Source of the DNA: an uncultured Enterobacteriaceae bacterium | Lineage (GTDB): Bacteria; Pseudomonadota; Gammaproteobacteria; Enterobacterales; Enterobacteriaceae | DNA: 64,000 bases | Assembly (NCBI GenBank): GCA_936920625.1 | Contig: CAKZHC010000051.1 | Coordinates: 3,768 to 67,767 of the forward strand | Reading direction: 5' to 3' | Shown: in pieces, positions 16,638 through 26,984 of the stretch | How positions within the stretch are numbered: position 1 is the first letter of the stretch | Layout: the number at the start of each line of letters is the position of its first letter | Translations under genes and position numbers: made by a program | The notes under the pieces: model-generated | Told to the model about the DNA's origin: nothing | The model's database searches: none | The model's input: only the letters and a program-made list of their open reading frames with translations

Positions 16638-17522
16638 TCAAATTCTGTAACACGGGTCCGGTCTCTGAGCAACCAGCCGGTCAGCTATCCAGCGCCCGGC
16701 CGGCCCCGGAGGAGTACGGCGTGACCATACCGCATCCACCTGGATCTTTTGTGGCCACCCCCTGACTGGCAGTTCAGTTAACTTCTGATGGCCAAACTGT
16801 TTGACCAGCCAGCAGGGGAGTATACTCCAGCCAAACCCTTGTTCTGCCATCTCTAACAGAATTAAATAAGAAGGTGCAAACCAGCTGGCATGTATAGCGG
16901 GTAGCGAAAACTTTTCTGTATAAGTATTCAGACGTAGCTGACGCACTGAACGCAAATCAGCCTCAGTAACCTGAGACTGACGGCAAAGCCGATGACTATG
17001 ATGAAGGTAGATCGCCATTTGTGCTTCTACCTGTAGCCGCGCAGTGACGACATCTGTTGGATAGGCTGGCTGTACACGAATAACGCCAAGGTTGGCCCGC
17101 TGTTGTTGCAGCAGTTCAATAACATCTTCATCCTCAGCGATCAGACATTCAAATTCTATATCAGGATATCGTTCAGCAAATTCTCTCAGTAGCTGCTCAT
17201 GGTAGTTGGCCTGCCAGAAGTCAGAAATAGCGAGTGTCAGGCAGGGTTCCACCTCACCTGAGAGTCTGACTGCTAGCTCATCCAGCCTGGCGCCAGCCTT
17301 AAGAATCTCCTTTACCTGTTCCAGTGCCCGCCTGCCTTCACTCGTGAGCGCCGATGCCCTCCCCTGACGATGAAATAATAAAAATCCCAAATCACTTTCC
17401 AGATTTGCAATGGCGGTACTAATAGTGGACTGACTTTTACGCAGTGCACGGGCCGCCGCAGAAAATGATCCGCTTTCCGCCGCCTGCACAAAAGCTTCCA
17501 ACGATTCCGGTGAGTAACGCAT
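16638..17522 (-). CDS. LysR-family transcriptional regulator
   Basis: 294 residues. The N-terminal winged HTH is typical: SLEAFVQAAESGSFSAAARA, then KSQSTISTAIANLESDLGFLLF. A C-terminal substrate-binding domain follows from about residue 90. It is divergent from the PACE-family efflux gene at 17606 with 83 bp between them, the usual layout for a LysR regulator of an adjacent transporter; in Acinetobacter AceR (LysR) controls AceI (PACE). Local regulation is therefore likely. The effector is unknown. Confidence 0.88.
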   Translation of the reverse strand: MRYSPESLEAFVQAAESGSFSAAARALRKSQSTISTAIANLESDLGFLLFHRQGRASALTSEGRRALEQVKEILKAGARLDELAVRLSGEVEPCLTLAISDFWQANYHEQLLREFAERYPDIEFECLIAEDEDVIELLQQQRANLGVIRVQPAYPTDVVTARLQVEAQMAIYLHHSHRLCRQSQVTEADLRSVRQLRLNTYTEKFSLPAIHASWFAPSYLILLEMAEQGFGWSILPCWLVKQFGHQKLTELPVRGWPQKIQVDAVWSRRTPPGPAGRWIADRLVAQRPDPCYRI

Positions 17523-17527
17523 TTATC

Positions 17528-17544
17528 TATCGCTTTTATCGATG
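17528..17544. promoter_or_regulatory. Candidate LysR operator between the regulator and the efflux gene
   Basis: Short interrupted dyad TATCG-N7-CGATG within the 83-bp divergent intergenic region, next to the LysR start. LysR boxes are often T-N11-A dyads at this place. Only 4-5 bp per arm, so weak evidence. Confidence 0.3.
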
Positions 17545-17605
17545 AGTATTAATTTTATTTTAACAAAACATCAGCAGATAATATTGTTTTTGCCGGAGGC
17601 ATACC

Positions 17606-18037
17606 ATGCGTACCCGATCATTAACAGAAAGAATAATTCACGCTGTTTTTTATGAGATAGTAGCAATATTCACGCTTTCCCCGATTGTGGCTTTAGTTAT
17701 GAATAAGCCTTTTTTCCAGATGGGAACACTGGCGGTGCTGCTCGCGACAATTGCTATGATATGGAATATGATCTACAACGCCGTGTTTGATCGTTTTTAC
17801 CCTCCGGGTACTCCACGATCACCGCGGGTACGTGTGTTGCATGGTTTGGGTTTTGAAGGGGGATTCATTTTAATAGGAGTCCCCCCGGCAGCATTGATGC
17901 TTAATATCAGTTTACTTCAGGCGTTTATGCTGGACATCGTTTTCTTTTTGCTCTTTCTCCCCTATACCATTATCTACAACTGGATATATGACCGCATTCG
18001 AGCACACATCATAACGAAGATGCAGTCTGGTCAATGA
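17606..18037 (+). CDS. PACE-family multidrug/biocide efflux protein
   Basis: 143 residues with four hydrophobic segments and two tandem BTP domains, each opening with the family motif: RIIHAVFYE near residue 10 and RVLHGLGFE near residue 78. The acidic residue in helix 1 (HAVFYE) corresponds to the functionally essential Glu of AceI. YNAVFDRFYPPG and YNWIYDRIRA are the matching second-helix ends. PACE pumps (AceI type) export chlorhexidine, acriflavine and short diamines by proton antiport. Its 3' end overlaps the convergent ushA by 7 nt. Substrate here is unknown. Confidence 0.88.
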   Translation: MRTRSLTERIIHAVFYEIVAIFTLSPIVALVMNKPFFQMGTLAVLLATIAMIWNMIYNAVFDRFYPPGTPRSPRVRVLHGLGFEGGFILIGVPPAALMLNISLLQAFMLDIVFFLLFLPYTIIYNWIYDRIRAHIITKMQSGQ

Positions 18038-19718
18038 TCTGTTCCTGCTTCAGCTAAGATGGGCTGGGGATGACTCAGCGAATATACAATTTCATTTGCA
18101 GGTTCAAAACTGCTGGCATCCAAGGGGCTGTGCTGCTCGATATAACTTTTCAATATCTCATTAATAGCTATACCTGTACTGACAAAACCAAGTCGGTTAT
18201 CAAGGACAGGATAATCTGCTCCGCCAGCAGCAAGATAATCTATGGTTGCCAGACGATAGATTTTATCAGGGTTTAGCGGCCATCCATCGATTTTTATATC
18301 GTGAACATCTTGACCATCCGATACCAGACTGACATTGGCAAACTGAGTATAATTCTTCGTACCGTTGACAACATGAGTAAGGTATTTTTTCACCTCACGG
18401 CCATCCATTTCCACATACGCTAAAGTGCTTTTGAACGGCAGCATTTTAAGTATGTCGCGATAACTGATATCACCATCCCTGATCGAATCACGAATGGCTC
18501 CGCCATTGATTAACGCGAAATCAGCATTGGCCTTTTCCCTCATCGCCGTCAGCAATAAACGAGCCAGGTTGGTCTGTTCAGTACGGACTTTTCTCCGATC
18601 TCCCTCAAGATGACCCTTAACATGACCAATCTTGGCATCGAGCAATGACTCACCCTTCTCCTGAAACGGCATCAATAGCTTTTGCATTTCTGGGTCCTGT
18701 GCGGCGGGTTTAGTATAATTTACCCAAGTAGCAGTACCATCAGAATTAATCACTTTGTGTTTCAGATTGACCGGTATCAGTTCATAATGCTCAAGCTGTA
18801 GTTTGCCGTTGCGAAATGTAAAATCAGCCCGGCCAACATACTTACCCCATTCACCAGCCTGAACAATCCAGGTACCGTTTTGTTTATCCGGCAGGCAGGG
18901 TGTACCTGGGATGTAGTCTTTCTGCGTATGATTATCATTTTCCATGCAAACTGTTTGCTGAGTGTGTCCACCGACAATCAAATCCAGAAAACCTGTTGGT
19001 AGTTCACGTGCCATACTGACATCACCCGGCGCTTCCAACCCGTGCTTGCCATCGTCGTAATGTCCCATATGGGTGGCAGCAATGATGACGTCTGGTTTTA
19101 CTGTGGTGCGTAACGTTTCTACAACCTCTCTCGCCTCGGTGGCGGGTTTATGCAATTCGATATCCGATAGATTTCGCGGATCACTTACTTTAATTGTGTC
19201 ATCAGTGGTCAGCCCGATGACGGCAATTTTTAGCCCGGATCGATCAAACACTGCCCACGGCTGGAACAGACGGTGGCCAGTGCTTTTTTGGTAAATATTT
19301 GCCGACAATAATGGAAACGTCGCCCACTTCTGCTGTTGTCGCAGTACCGACGATGGATTATCAAACTCATGATTACCAAGCGCCATGGCGTCATAACCAG
19401 CCAGACTCATTCCACGAAAATCGGGTTCAGCGTACTGCATATCCGATTCTGGTATCCCGGTATTAATATCACCAGCAGAGAGCACCAGCACCGAGCCACC
19501 ATCTGCCTGTACCTCCTACGTATCTTATCTATTATGGTTTTTTGTGCAGCCAGCCCATATTCACCATACTCATCTGGCCAGAAATGGCCATGGAGATCAT
19601 TGGTATGTAACACATTGAATTTATAAGTTTTGTCTTCTGCCCAGCCGCTGGCCAGAAAGGGAGTTATTGATAGAGAAATTGCCAATCCGATGATAATACT
19701 TCGCTTGATCTGTTTCAC
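18031..19718 (-). pseudogene. ushA: UDP-sugar hydrolase/5'-nucleotidase UshA, frameshifted
   Basis: Homologue of the periplasmic UDP-sugar diphosphatase/5'-nucleotidase. The first frame (19718 down) gives a signal peptide, HTNDLHGHFW and KTIIDKIRR. The second resumes at VQADGGSVLVLSAGDINTG and runs to the end with GNHE, ATHMGHYD and GGHTQ metal motifs. The break is near 19511-19520 (CGTAGGAGGT on the minus strand); one additional G restores the E. coli-like reading IRREVQADGG. Total length 1688 nt agrees with one lost base. Unless this is a sequencing error, periplasmic nucleotide scavenging through UshA is lost. Confidence 0.88.
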
Positions 19719-20355
19719 TACTGCTCTCCTTACTTAAATTTGTAGGTAATTTTTACCTAGATCAGCGCTGACAAATCCAAAACTTGATTTTTAGCGATAT
19801 AACACATCACTACTCTTTATTTCCGCCTCTGATACGCCGTACCACTTGATCAATCCGGCATAAAGGCGCCATAAAAAGTTAATCAGGTCCGCTGATACAG
19901 TGAGTTTAAACGTCAGTCATTATGTCAAAGTAAGCTCTAATCGGAAGGCAGAACAGTTCACAACTGATCGTATTTTAATCATATGAGCTGATTCATTGAT
20001 TTTGATACTATAATGGTCCTAAGAAGAATTGAGATTTTTTAGAAAGAATTCGTAATGTAAGTAATCACTAATATCAATTAATTAGATATTTCACATTGAC
20101 GAAAAATAATTTCTATAATTTTTCATAAAAAATAGTCACGAATATCTGAGTTATATGTGATTATTTCCAGTTTTTATTCAGTAAAATCAATGAAATTTTT
20201 GATATTACTCTCTGATACGATATTTAGTAATCAATGACAGGACAATTTATGATTTTATCTGGCTTGTCGTCTTAAATGGTGAGTGTTAAAAATTTTAAAT
20301 CAAACTGAAACCTACCAGCGAGTCTGTTTATACACAGTTAATAAAGGAGGCCGGG
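19719..20355. other. Gene-free region between ushA and ybaL
   Basis: About 640 bp, very A+T-rich at 19980-20240. E. coli has fsr here; no trace was recognised. It must contain the ybaL promoter and a strong Shine-Dalgarno (AAAGGAGG) just before 20356. Confidence 0.4.
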
Positions 20356-22038
20356 ATGCATCATGCCACACCCCTCATCACCACCATTGTGGGTGGATTG
20401 GTTCTTGCTTTTCTGTTGGGAATGCTGGCTAACCGGCTGCGTATTTCTCCACTCGTGGGATATCTGCTGGCTGGGGTGCTGGCTGGTCCATATACACCGG
20501 GATTTGTTGCCGATACCAATCTGGCGCCTGAGTTAGCTGAGCTTGGGGTAATTTTGCTTATGTTTGGTGTAGGGCTGCACTTCTCCATGAAGGATTTAAT
20601 GGCGGTAAAGTCAATTGCCATTCCCGGAGCAGTACTACAAATTACCGTAGCAACGCTGCTGGGCATGGCCTTATCGACTTTTTTGGGCTGGTCTCTGCTG
20701 GCGGGTCTGGTATTTGGCCTGTGCCTTTCAACCGCCAGTACCGTTGTTCTGCTCCGTGCACTGGAGGAACGGCAACTCATTGACAGTCAGCGTGGTCAGA
20801 TGGCCATTGGCTGGCTGATTGTCGAAGACCTAGTGATGGTGTTAACGCTGGTCCTGCTACCCGCCATCGCCGCCATGCTTGAAGAGGGTAAAGCCAGCTT
20901 CGGTTTACTGGCCGGGGATTTACTGTTTACCATCAGTAAAGTTGTGGCTTTTATGGTTCTGATGATGGTAGTTGGCCGCCGGATAGTACCGTGGATTTTA
21001 GCGCGTAGCGCCGCTACTGGCTCGCGGGAACTTTTCACTTTGTCTGTGCTCGCGCTTGCACTTGGCATTGCATTTGGCGCGATCGAGCTTTTCGATGTCT
21101 CATTTGCATTAGGCGCTTTCTTTGCAGGTATGGTACTTAATGAATCAGAGTTAAGTCAGCGTGCTGCTCACGATACCCTGCCACTGCGAGATGCCTTTGC
21201 TGTTCTCTTTTTTGTTTCTGTCGGCATGTTGTTTGACCCAATGATTCTGATTGAACGACCACTGGCAGTACTTGCCACGTTGACAATTATTGTAGTGGGG
21301 AAATCAGTTGCCGCTCTATTTTTAGTTCATCTTTTTGGTCACTCAAAACGTACTGCTCTGACCATTGCCGTCAGTCTGGCTCAGATTGGTGAATTTGCTT
21401 TTATTCTTGCAGGGCTGGGAATTACTCTTGGCATCATGGAAGCTGAGGGACGTAATTTAGTGCTCGCTGGGGCAATTTTGTCGATTATGCTCAATCCGGT
21501 CCTCTTCGCACTTCTTACACGTTATCTGGATAAAAATGAAACCATTGAAGAACAGACACTGGAAGAAGCGGGTGAAGAAGATATTCAAATTCCAGTTGAT
21601 ATCTGTGGTCATGCAGTAGTCGTTGGCTATGGCCGGGTGGGAAGTCTGCTTAGCCAGCAGCTGATAGCATCCGGTATGCCCGTTGTGGTAATAGAAAATA
21701 ATCGCACGCGTGTGGAAATTTTGCGTGAACAAGGCATAAGGGCTGTATTAGGCAACGGTGCTCGTAGCGATATTATGGAGCTAGCCCGGCTCGACTGCGC
21801 CCGCTGGTTATTACTTACTATACCAAATGGCTATGAAGCTGGAGAAATCGTCACTGCTGCCAGAGAGCAGCGTCCAACTATTAATATCATCTCACGTGCC
21901 CACTATGACGATGAAGTAGAATATATTCTGGAACGCGGGGCAAACCATGTTGTCATGGGTGAGCGAGAAATAGCAGGCAGTATTCTAAATAAGATGATGG
22001 AGCAGGAAAATGCTGCAACACAAAGCCTGTCCGTATAA
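20356..22038 (+). CDS. ybaL: CPA2-family cation/proton antiporter YbaL
   Basis: 560 residues (E. coli 558). About 12 transmembrane segments of the Kef/CPA2 monovalent cation:proton antiporter type fill residues 1-395. A cytosolic RCK/TrkA-N domain follows from about 415, with the nucleotide-binding motif VVVGYGRVGS and acidic VIENN. RAHYDDEVEYILERGANHVV closes the RCK part. Inner membrane; the E. coli homologue's ion and trigger are not settled. It is followed in E. coli by gsk, missing here. Confidence 0.93.
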   Translation: MHHATPLITTIVGGLVLAFLLGMLANRLRISPLVGYLLAGVLAGPYTPGFVADTNLAPELAELGVILLMFGVGLHFSMKDLMAVKSIAIPGAVLQITVATLLGMALSTFLGWSLLAGLVFGLCLSTASTVVLLRALEERQLIDSQRGQMAIGWLIVEDLVMVLTLVLLPAIAAMLEEGKASFGLLAGDLLFTISKVVAFMVLMMVVGRRIVPWILARSAATGSRELFTLSVLALALGIAFGAIELFDVSFALGAFFAGMVLNESELSQRAAHDTLPLRDAFAVLFFVSVGMLFDPMILIERPLAVLATLTIIVVGKSVAALFLVHLFGHSKRTALTIAVSLAQIGEFAFILAGLGITLGIMEAEGRNLVLAGAILSIMLNPVLFALLTRYLDKNETIEEQTLEEAGEEDIQIPVDICGHAVVVGYGRVGSLLSQQLIASGMPVVVIENNRTRVEILREQGIRAVLGNGARSDIMELARLDCARWLLLTIPNGYEAGEIVTAAREQRPTINIISRAHYDDEVEYILERGANHVVMGEREIAGSILNKMMEQENAATQSLSV

Positions 22039-22317
22039 AGACAAAAGGTACGATTAGCACCGGAAGATGTCTCTCAGCGCCTTCAGGCTTAGCAATGCCC
22101 CCCGGCGCTTATGAGCTGGCTAATGGCCAGCTAACATCGGTGTGTTTGAGTGTCTGTTTCAGCCGGAAAAGTGGATTGCGCGAGATATAGTCGCGATTAT
22201 CACCAGCTGTTATAACCTGTCTCTACAGAGTATCAAAGCAGCGCTTTCTGCCATCATATTCGATTCAGAGAATACCCGGCCGCCTGACCTTTCTCCAAAA
22301 TATTATCTTCTGTTTTA
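22039..22317. other. Intergenic region where gsk and aes would lie
   Basis: E. coli carries gsk and aes between ybaL and hemH; neither is recognisable. A 7-bp stem AGCTGGC/GCCAGCT (22114-22132) is present without a T-tract. Nothing else supported. Confidence 0.4.
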
Positions 22318-23283
22318 TCAGTGAGATAGCCAAGGAGTCACCAGCTCAGCCATCATAGTAATGTGCTGTGCATCATCATTTAACGCGGGTATATAGTGGA
22401 AATGTTTGCCGCCTGCATTAAGGAAAAAATGCCTGTTTTGTTCATTAATTTCTTCCAGTGTCTCCAGACAATCAGCAGAAAATCCAGGGCTTATAATCTG
22501 GAGATGTTCCACTCCAGCCGCCGGCAGGCTTTTAATAACCTCATCAGTGTAAGGCTGCAACCACGGTTCGCGCCCAAAACGGGACTGAAAAGAAATTCTA
22601 ACCTGATCCTCTTCCAGCCCCAGTGCAGCCACTAGTGCCTCGGACGTGTCACGACAGCGTTTGGGATAATCGTCTCCTTCCTCTGTAAAACGCTGCGGAA
22701 TGCCGTGGTAAGAAATGACCAGCACATCGGGCTTGCCATGCTGAGAAAAAGCCCGCTCCACAGATGCTTTTAATGCCATTATGTAGGCGATATGGGTAGC
22801 GTAATCGCGAATGAAATGAACTTCAGGCAGAGAACGATAAGTAGCGAATACACGGGAGATACCATCCCAGACTGCGGCAACCGTTGAACAGGAAAACTGT
22901 GGATAAAGTGGCAACACTACCAGCCGGGTGACGCCCTGAGCAATCAAATTATCCAGTGCCGTTTTTAGTGCCGGATTGCCGTAAGTCATACCCAGTTCAA
23001 CCGGGCATCTTAGTTTTTCTCTCAATGCCACGCACTGACGCTGACTCCAGACCAGTAGTGGCGATCCATCTTCCATCCATATTGAGGAATACAGTTTTGC
23101 AAGACGTAGCGAACGTATGGGCAAAATGCCAGCATGCAGGACTGGCCACCAGATCCAGCGTGGCAAATCTACCACCCGTTTGTCACTAAGAAATTGTTTC
23201 AGATAACGTCTCACCGCTACAGGCGTTGGCGCATCAGGCGTACCCAGGTTCACTAGCAGGACACCGGATTTATCTTGCCTCAT
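22318..23283 (-). CDS. hemH: Ferrochelatase HemH
   Basis: Inserts Fe(II) into protoporphyrin IX, last step of heme synthesis, peripheral to the inner membrane. Length 321 residues (E. coli 320). Conserved parts are LLVNLGTPDAPTP, the catalytic-histidine region VISYHGIPQRFTEEGDDYP, FQSRFGREPWLQPYTD, and PGFSADCLETLEEI. Intact heme synthesis fits the intact cyo operon below. It lies just downstream of adk on the same strand. Confidence 0.97.
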   Translation of the reverse strand: MRQDKSGVLLVNLGTPDAPTPVAVRRYLKQFLSDKRVVDLPRWIWWPVLHAGILPIRSLRLAKLYSSIWMEDGSPLLVWSQRQCVALREKLRCPVELGMTYGNPALKTALDNLIAQGVTRLVVLPLYPQFSCSTVAAVWDGISRVFATYRSLPEVHFIRDYATHIAYIMALKASVERAFSQHGKPDVLVISYHGIPQRFTEEGDDYPKRCRDTSEALVAALGLEEDQVRISFQSRFGREPWLQPYTDEVIKSLPAAGVEHLQIISPGFSADCLETLEEINEQNRHFFLNAGGKHFHYIPALNDDAQHITMMAELVTPWLSH

Positions 23284-23430
23284 TGTTATTCCTTAGCAAA
23301 AAGCAGTTATACCCACAAACAACACAGGTATGAATGAGAACATATAGCAATTGTAACGAAATAAAACCGGAGTCAAACCAATCGCTGCAACAGGACGCCA
23401 GAAGAACACGCTGGCTTGTGTGTGGAGTAG

Positions 23431-24075
23431 TTAATCGAGGATCCTTGCAAGCTGATGACTGACATCACTCACTGAGCGGGTACCATCAATTTTGTGGTAT
23501 TTAGCAAACCCATTTCTGGCTTCATCACTGTAGTAATTTATCAGCGGTGCAGTTAACCGATGGTACTCGGCAAGACGTTTGCGCACAGTGGCTTCTTCAT
23601 CATCTTCACGGATGGTTAATGGCTCACCTGTAACGTCATCTTTGTCTTTCACCTTGGGTGGATTGAACTTAACGTGATAAACACGGCCGGAAGCAACATG
23701 AAGGCGACGGCCAGCTATACGTTCAATAATGAGCTCGTCCGGAACGATAAATTCAAGGACATGATCCACACTGACTCCGGCCGCTTTCATCGCATCAGCC
23801 TGAGGAATAGTACGCGGGAAACCATCCAAAAGATAACCTTTATGGCAGTCCGGCTTTGTAATGCGCTCCTTAACTAATGCGATGACCAGTTCATCCGTCA
23901 CTAGTTTACCCTCATCCATCAGCACTTTTGCCTGCTTTCCCAGCTCGGTGCCAGCTTTAACTGCCGCACGTAACATATCGCCTGTGGAAATTTGTGGTAT
24001 GCCATATTTCTCCATAATAAAGTGAGCTTGGGTTCCCTTACCTGCGCCCGGCGCACCGAGCAGAATAATACGCAT
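23431..24075 (-). CDS. adk: Adenylate kinase
   Basis: Interconverts ATP + AMP and 2 ADP; essential cytoplasmic enzyme. Length 214 residues, as in E. coli. P-loop GAPGAGKGTQ at residues 7-16, AMP-site residues STGDMLRAA, YLLDGFPRT, and the long-form LID domain (GRRLHVASGRVYHVKFNPP). The LID lacks zinc cysteines, as in enterobacteria. In E. coli it neighbours htpG directly; here 2.9 kb of other DNA intervenes. Confidence 0.97.
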   Translation of the reverse strand: MRIILLGAPGAGKGTQAHFIMEKYGIPQISTGDMLRAAVKAGTELGKQAKVLMDEGKLVTDELVIALVKERITKPDCHKGYLLDGFPRTIPQADAMKAAGVSVDHVLEFIVPDELIIERIAGRRLHVASGRVYHVKFNPPKVKDKDDVTGEPLTIREDDEEATVRKRLAEYHRLTAPLINYYSDEARNGFAKYHKIDGTRSVSDVSHQLARILD

Positions 24076-24437
24076 TGCGTCAATCCCCTTGCAAATAACT
24101 TAAATGGTAATATCAGAAGGCCATGAACATATCACTAAGGTTATCAATCCACAAGAAATGGCTGGTGTTATCCAGCATTCAGCCAAACAAACTCAGAAAT
24201 ACGACATGCCATGTAAGACATTCAAAATAATTTAACAATTAATAAATTATGCATGATTTATTTCCGCCAGTGCAGGTTACGTCTGAGTAATATACCAGCA
24301 GGATGGCGTAGAGATTAGTATGCACTGAGTTCGTGATAACTGAGCAGAACATAAAGGCCATTACAGCAATATGCAGATACAATACAGACAATACCGCATG
24401 TTGCTGATACAACTATTTTTTCGCACTTAAATTTTGA

Positions 24438-25238
24438 TTAACTACCCCATAGTTGCTGAAGATCCCGCTCCACCTGTTCAGTCATATCGACAGCCTTGCG
24501 CCCATCTCCACGTACAGAATACGAAAGCCGGATAGTATTCGTATCAGGAAAGTAGGTTGCACCTAATTCCTTTACCTGTTGCTGTAGCTTATCACTTAGC
24601 TGTGGTACGCTGAAACAACTGAAAGGTAGACCCATATGACTGACAGAGTTAAGGCTGACACCTGCTATCTCTCTCATCTTTAGTGGTTTTACTTGCGCTA
24701 CGTTGTAGGGCTGCCATTTATTACTGATAATTTGTGTCAATGCTTCTAAAAATGGACTTGCTGAAGAGGTGTTCTGTTCAAACAGACGAAGTTCACTGCG
24801 CATTAACGTACTAAAATGCTCAGGCCTCAGTGCGATGATCGCCAGCCCGGACGTGAGCAAAGCGTGTTTATCTAACGGCGTGATAAAAACAGAGCTGTCA
24901 TTAATTAATTCATTATGCAAATTGGTAGCGAAGCTATGGGCCCCATCAACAACCCCTTTGCCATGGCTATTTTTTAGCGTGTTGACTTCGCCTGTGCAGG
25001 GATTGACGTGGGTGATCATCCGGATACTCCCCGGGCCGGTAAGACATCCGCGAGTATAAAACCGCTCATTAACAGGTTGATAGCGAGCATATTTTGCCTG
25101 ACAAATGCTAATTTCCTGTTTGTAAAACAAATGCGACAAAATCACTAACCCCGTCTTTACCGATTCAACAAAAAAGATATCGAAACTATCGAGTTTATAA
25201 GTTTGTGACAGGGTCTCACGAAGTTTGTCTTTCAGCAT
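24438..25238 (-). CDS. Compact PLP-fold (aminotransferase class V-like) protein, unknown role
   Basis: 266 residues, not a known E. coli gene. THVNPCTGEVNTLKN, then KGVVDGAHSFATN resembles the class V aminotransferase segment ending in the Asp that binds the PLP pyridine nitrogen (here D98). Exactly 26 residues later comes K124 in PLDKHALL, the spacing between Asp180 and Lys206 of IscS. A glycine-rich stretch and a C-terminal domain ending in IRLSYSVRGD follow. Only about 97 residues precede D98 against ~180 in IscS, so it is a reduced or divergent family member. Inserted between adk and htpG; probably transcribed alone. Fold is inferred, activity unknown. Confidence 0.6.
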   Translation of the reverse strand: MLKDKLRETLSQTYKLDSFDIFFVESVKTGLVILSHLFYKQEISICQAKYARYQPVNERFYTRGCLTGPGSIRMITHVNPCTGEVNTLKNSHGKGVVDGAHSFATNLHNELINDSSVFITPLDKHALLTSGLAIIALRPEHFSTLMRSELRLFEQNTSSASPFLEALTQIISNKWQPYNVAQVKPLKMREIAGVSLNSVSHMGLPFSCFSVPQLSDKLQQQVKELGATYFPDTNTIRLSYSVRGDGRKAVDMTEQVERDLQQLWGS

Positions 25239-26923
25239 ATATGCTCGCTTATAGAATTGATCACCATCAATCTGCCGAAACGGCGGTAACTATAGAAGAT
25301 GCATCCATTAGTTAGTTAACTCTTGTTAATACAACCGTGGTATGACCGTTAATGCCAAAAAGAGCGCCTGTCACAATTCCGGGAAAAGACTAAGGTATTA
25401 ACTCAAATAATTTGCTTAATACTTACTCCAGCATGCAGGCTGATCAACACTCTTGACATAATAGACATAATTTCCAATAACGGCGTACTAAAATTATGCC
25501 TGAGCATAAAATGAACCATTTAACTGATACATTTTATTCTGCCATCAGATCCCCAGTTATCCATCTTAGCAGAGCTACAATAAATTGATGTTAACTGAAA
25601 TCTGATGTTAAAAATGAGAGTAGCTTAAAATCCAGGCCTCATCAGCCACACTGAATTTAGTAATAATAACCATACATTGCATATTACCTTAGATGATTTT
25701 CTTAGCAGGTTCCATCCCCACGTTATTTTGCGTTAATTTCTGATGGTTTTCCCTCTCCATAGCATTATCATATGAGATGTTAACAACCAATATCACTGGC
25801 ATTTTCCTACAGAAGGACGAATTAGCAATTATTCGTTGCTAACCGTGATTTCTTGCAGCGATACCTGAATGAAGTTTGCACCGGGACTGGAAACTATATG
25901 CAAAAATAGTCGCTTCGGTTAGCTCAGGTAAAATATTAATCCATTATATTCAATGAGTTATATTTTTACAGGTTGGCTGTATCATACTATTGGCAGCAGA
26001 TAATTTTATTGTTTACTGCCCGCAAAAATTCCCAGCTGACTGATACCAGTATGATAACATTATCTGATACTAGTTATTGAATTTCATACAGAATATTAAT
26101 CGCAACCTACTAAAAGCAATATTCCAAATAAATATGTAATTTTTTTCTTTTAAATTTGCAGTCATTTTCTATAAAAATGTAGGATAACTATCCATTTCCC
26201 AGATAATTATCACACTGTGTGTTCTGTTGATATCTGCGGCCATTCCTCCTGAAACAAAATTGCAGAAACAGCAGATCATTTACAGTGAATTAAGACCATC
26301 AGGCATTATGATAAATTAGGTGATTATCATTGGATTAATTCAATAAAAATTCTCTATAGTGAAAAATAATATGTCAGTATTATCCTATAACACTTACTAA
26401 ATATCAGTAGCTTTGAGTACAATAACTTACCAACATTGATGTTCTCTTCGTTTACTTACTGGGTGTCCGTTACCACACATATTCAACTGCATCATAACCA
26501 GACAACTGGTGTTATCTATTTAGATTTTATTTAATCACTAGCCAGAGAATAGCCAGTAACGGCCCGGTTGCTTACGGCTAAAGACAGCAGTTAGCAAATA
26601 TGCAGCCATCCTGTCTGTTATCTCTTTTGACCATAATTATGATCATTTTACAGGCATTTCCGGCAGGGGCATAACACGCGCTCCAGCACTGAGCCAATGC
26701 TGACAATCCAGACGACACGCGGTGATTTTAGTGTAATAGTGCACTACATATTCCGATGACAAAGCCCATTGAAGTGATCTGATTGTTAGCCGGGAAATGC
26801 TGAAGACATGACGCAGACGCAAAGGGGAAGTTAAGATGTTCTGTCACCGATCACTGGAATAGGCAGAAAATATGACAACAGCACCTGTATCTGCCATCAG
26901 ATACAGAGCAATATCAATAAAAT
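25239..26923. other. Long gene-free A+T-rich region
   Basis: About 1.7 kb with no frame of any length on either strand and no recognised RNA, repeat or mobile element. It probably contains the promoter of the 24438 gene near its left end. The rest looks like eroded DNA between adk and htpG, adjacent genes in E. coli. Confidence 0.5.
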
Positions 26924-26971
26924 GAGGTGCTGATTAAAGGAGTGTTATTCCCCCATCTGGCACCTCTTTTT
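26924..26971. terminator. Terminator-like stem downstream of htpG
   Basis: GAGGTGC (26924-26930) pairs with GCACCTC (26960-26966) across a 29-nt loop. T-rich DNA follows on both strands: TTTTTAT on plus, ATTTTATT on minus. It lies just past the htpG stop, so it probably ends htpG transcription. The long loop lowers confidence. Confidence 0.5.
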
Positions 26972-26984
26972 ATAAATTTCGCGT

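Noticed and set aside
20361..21068. Minus-strand frames opposite ybaL
   Set aside because: Serine- and threonine-rich antisense translations of membrane-helix codons; ybaL is clearly the real gene.
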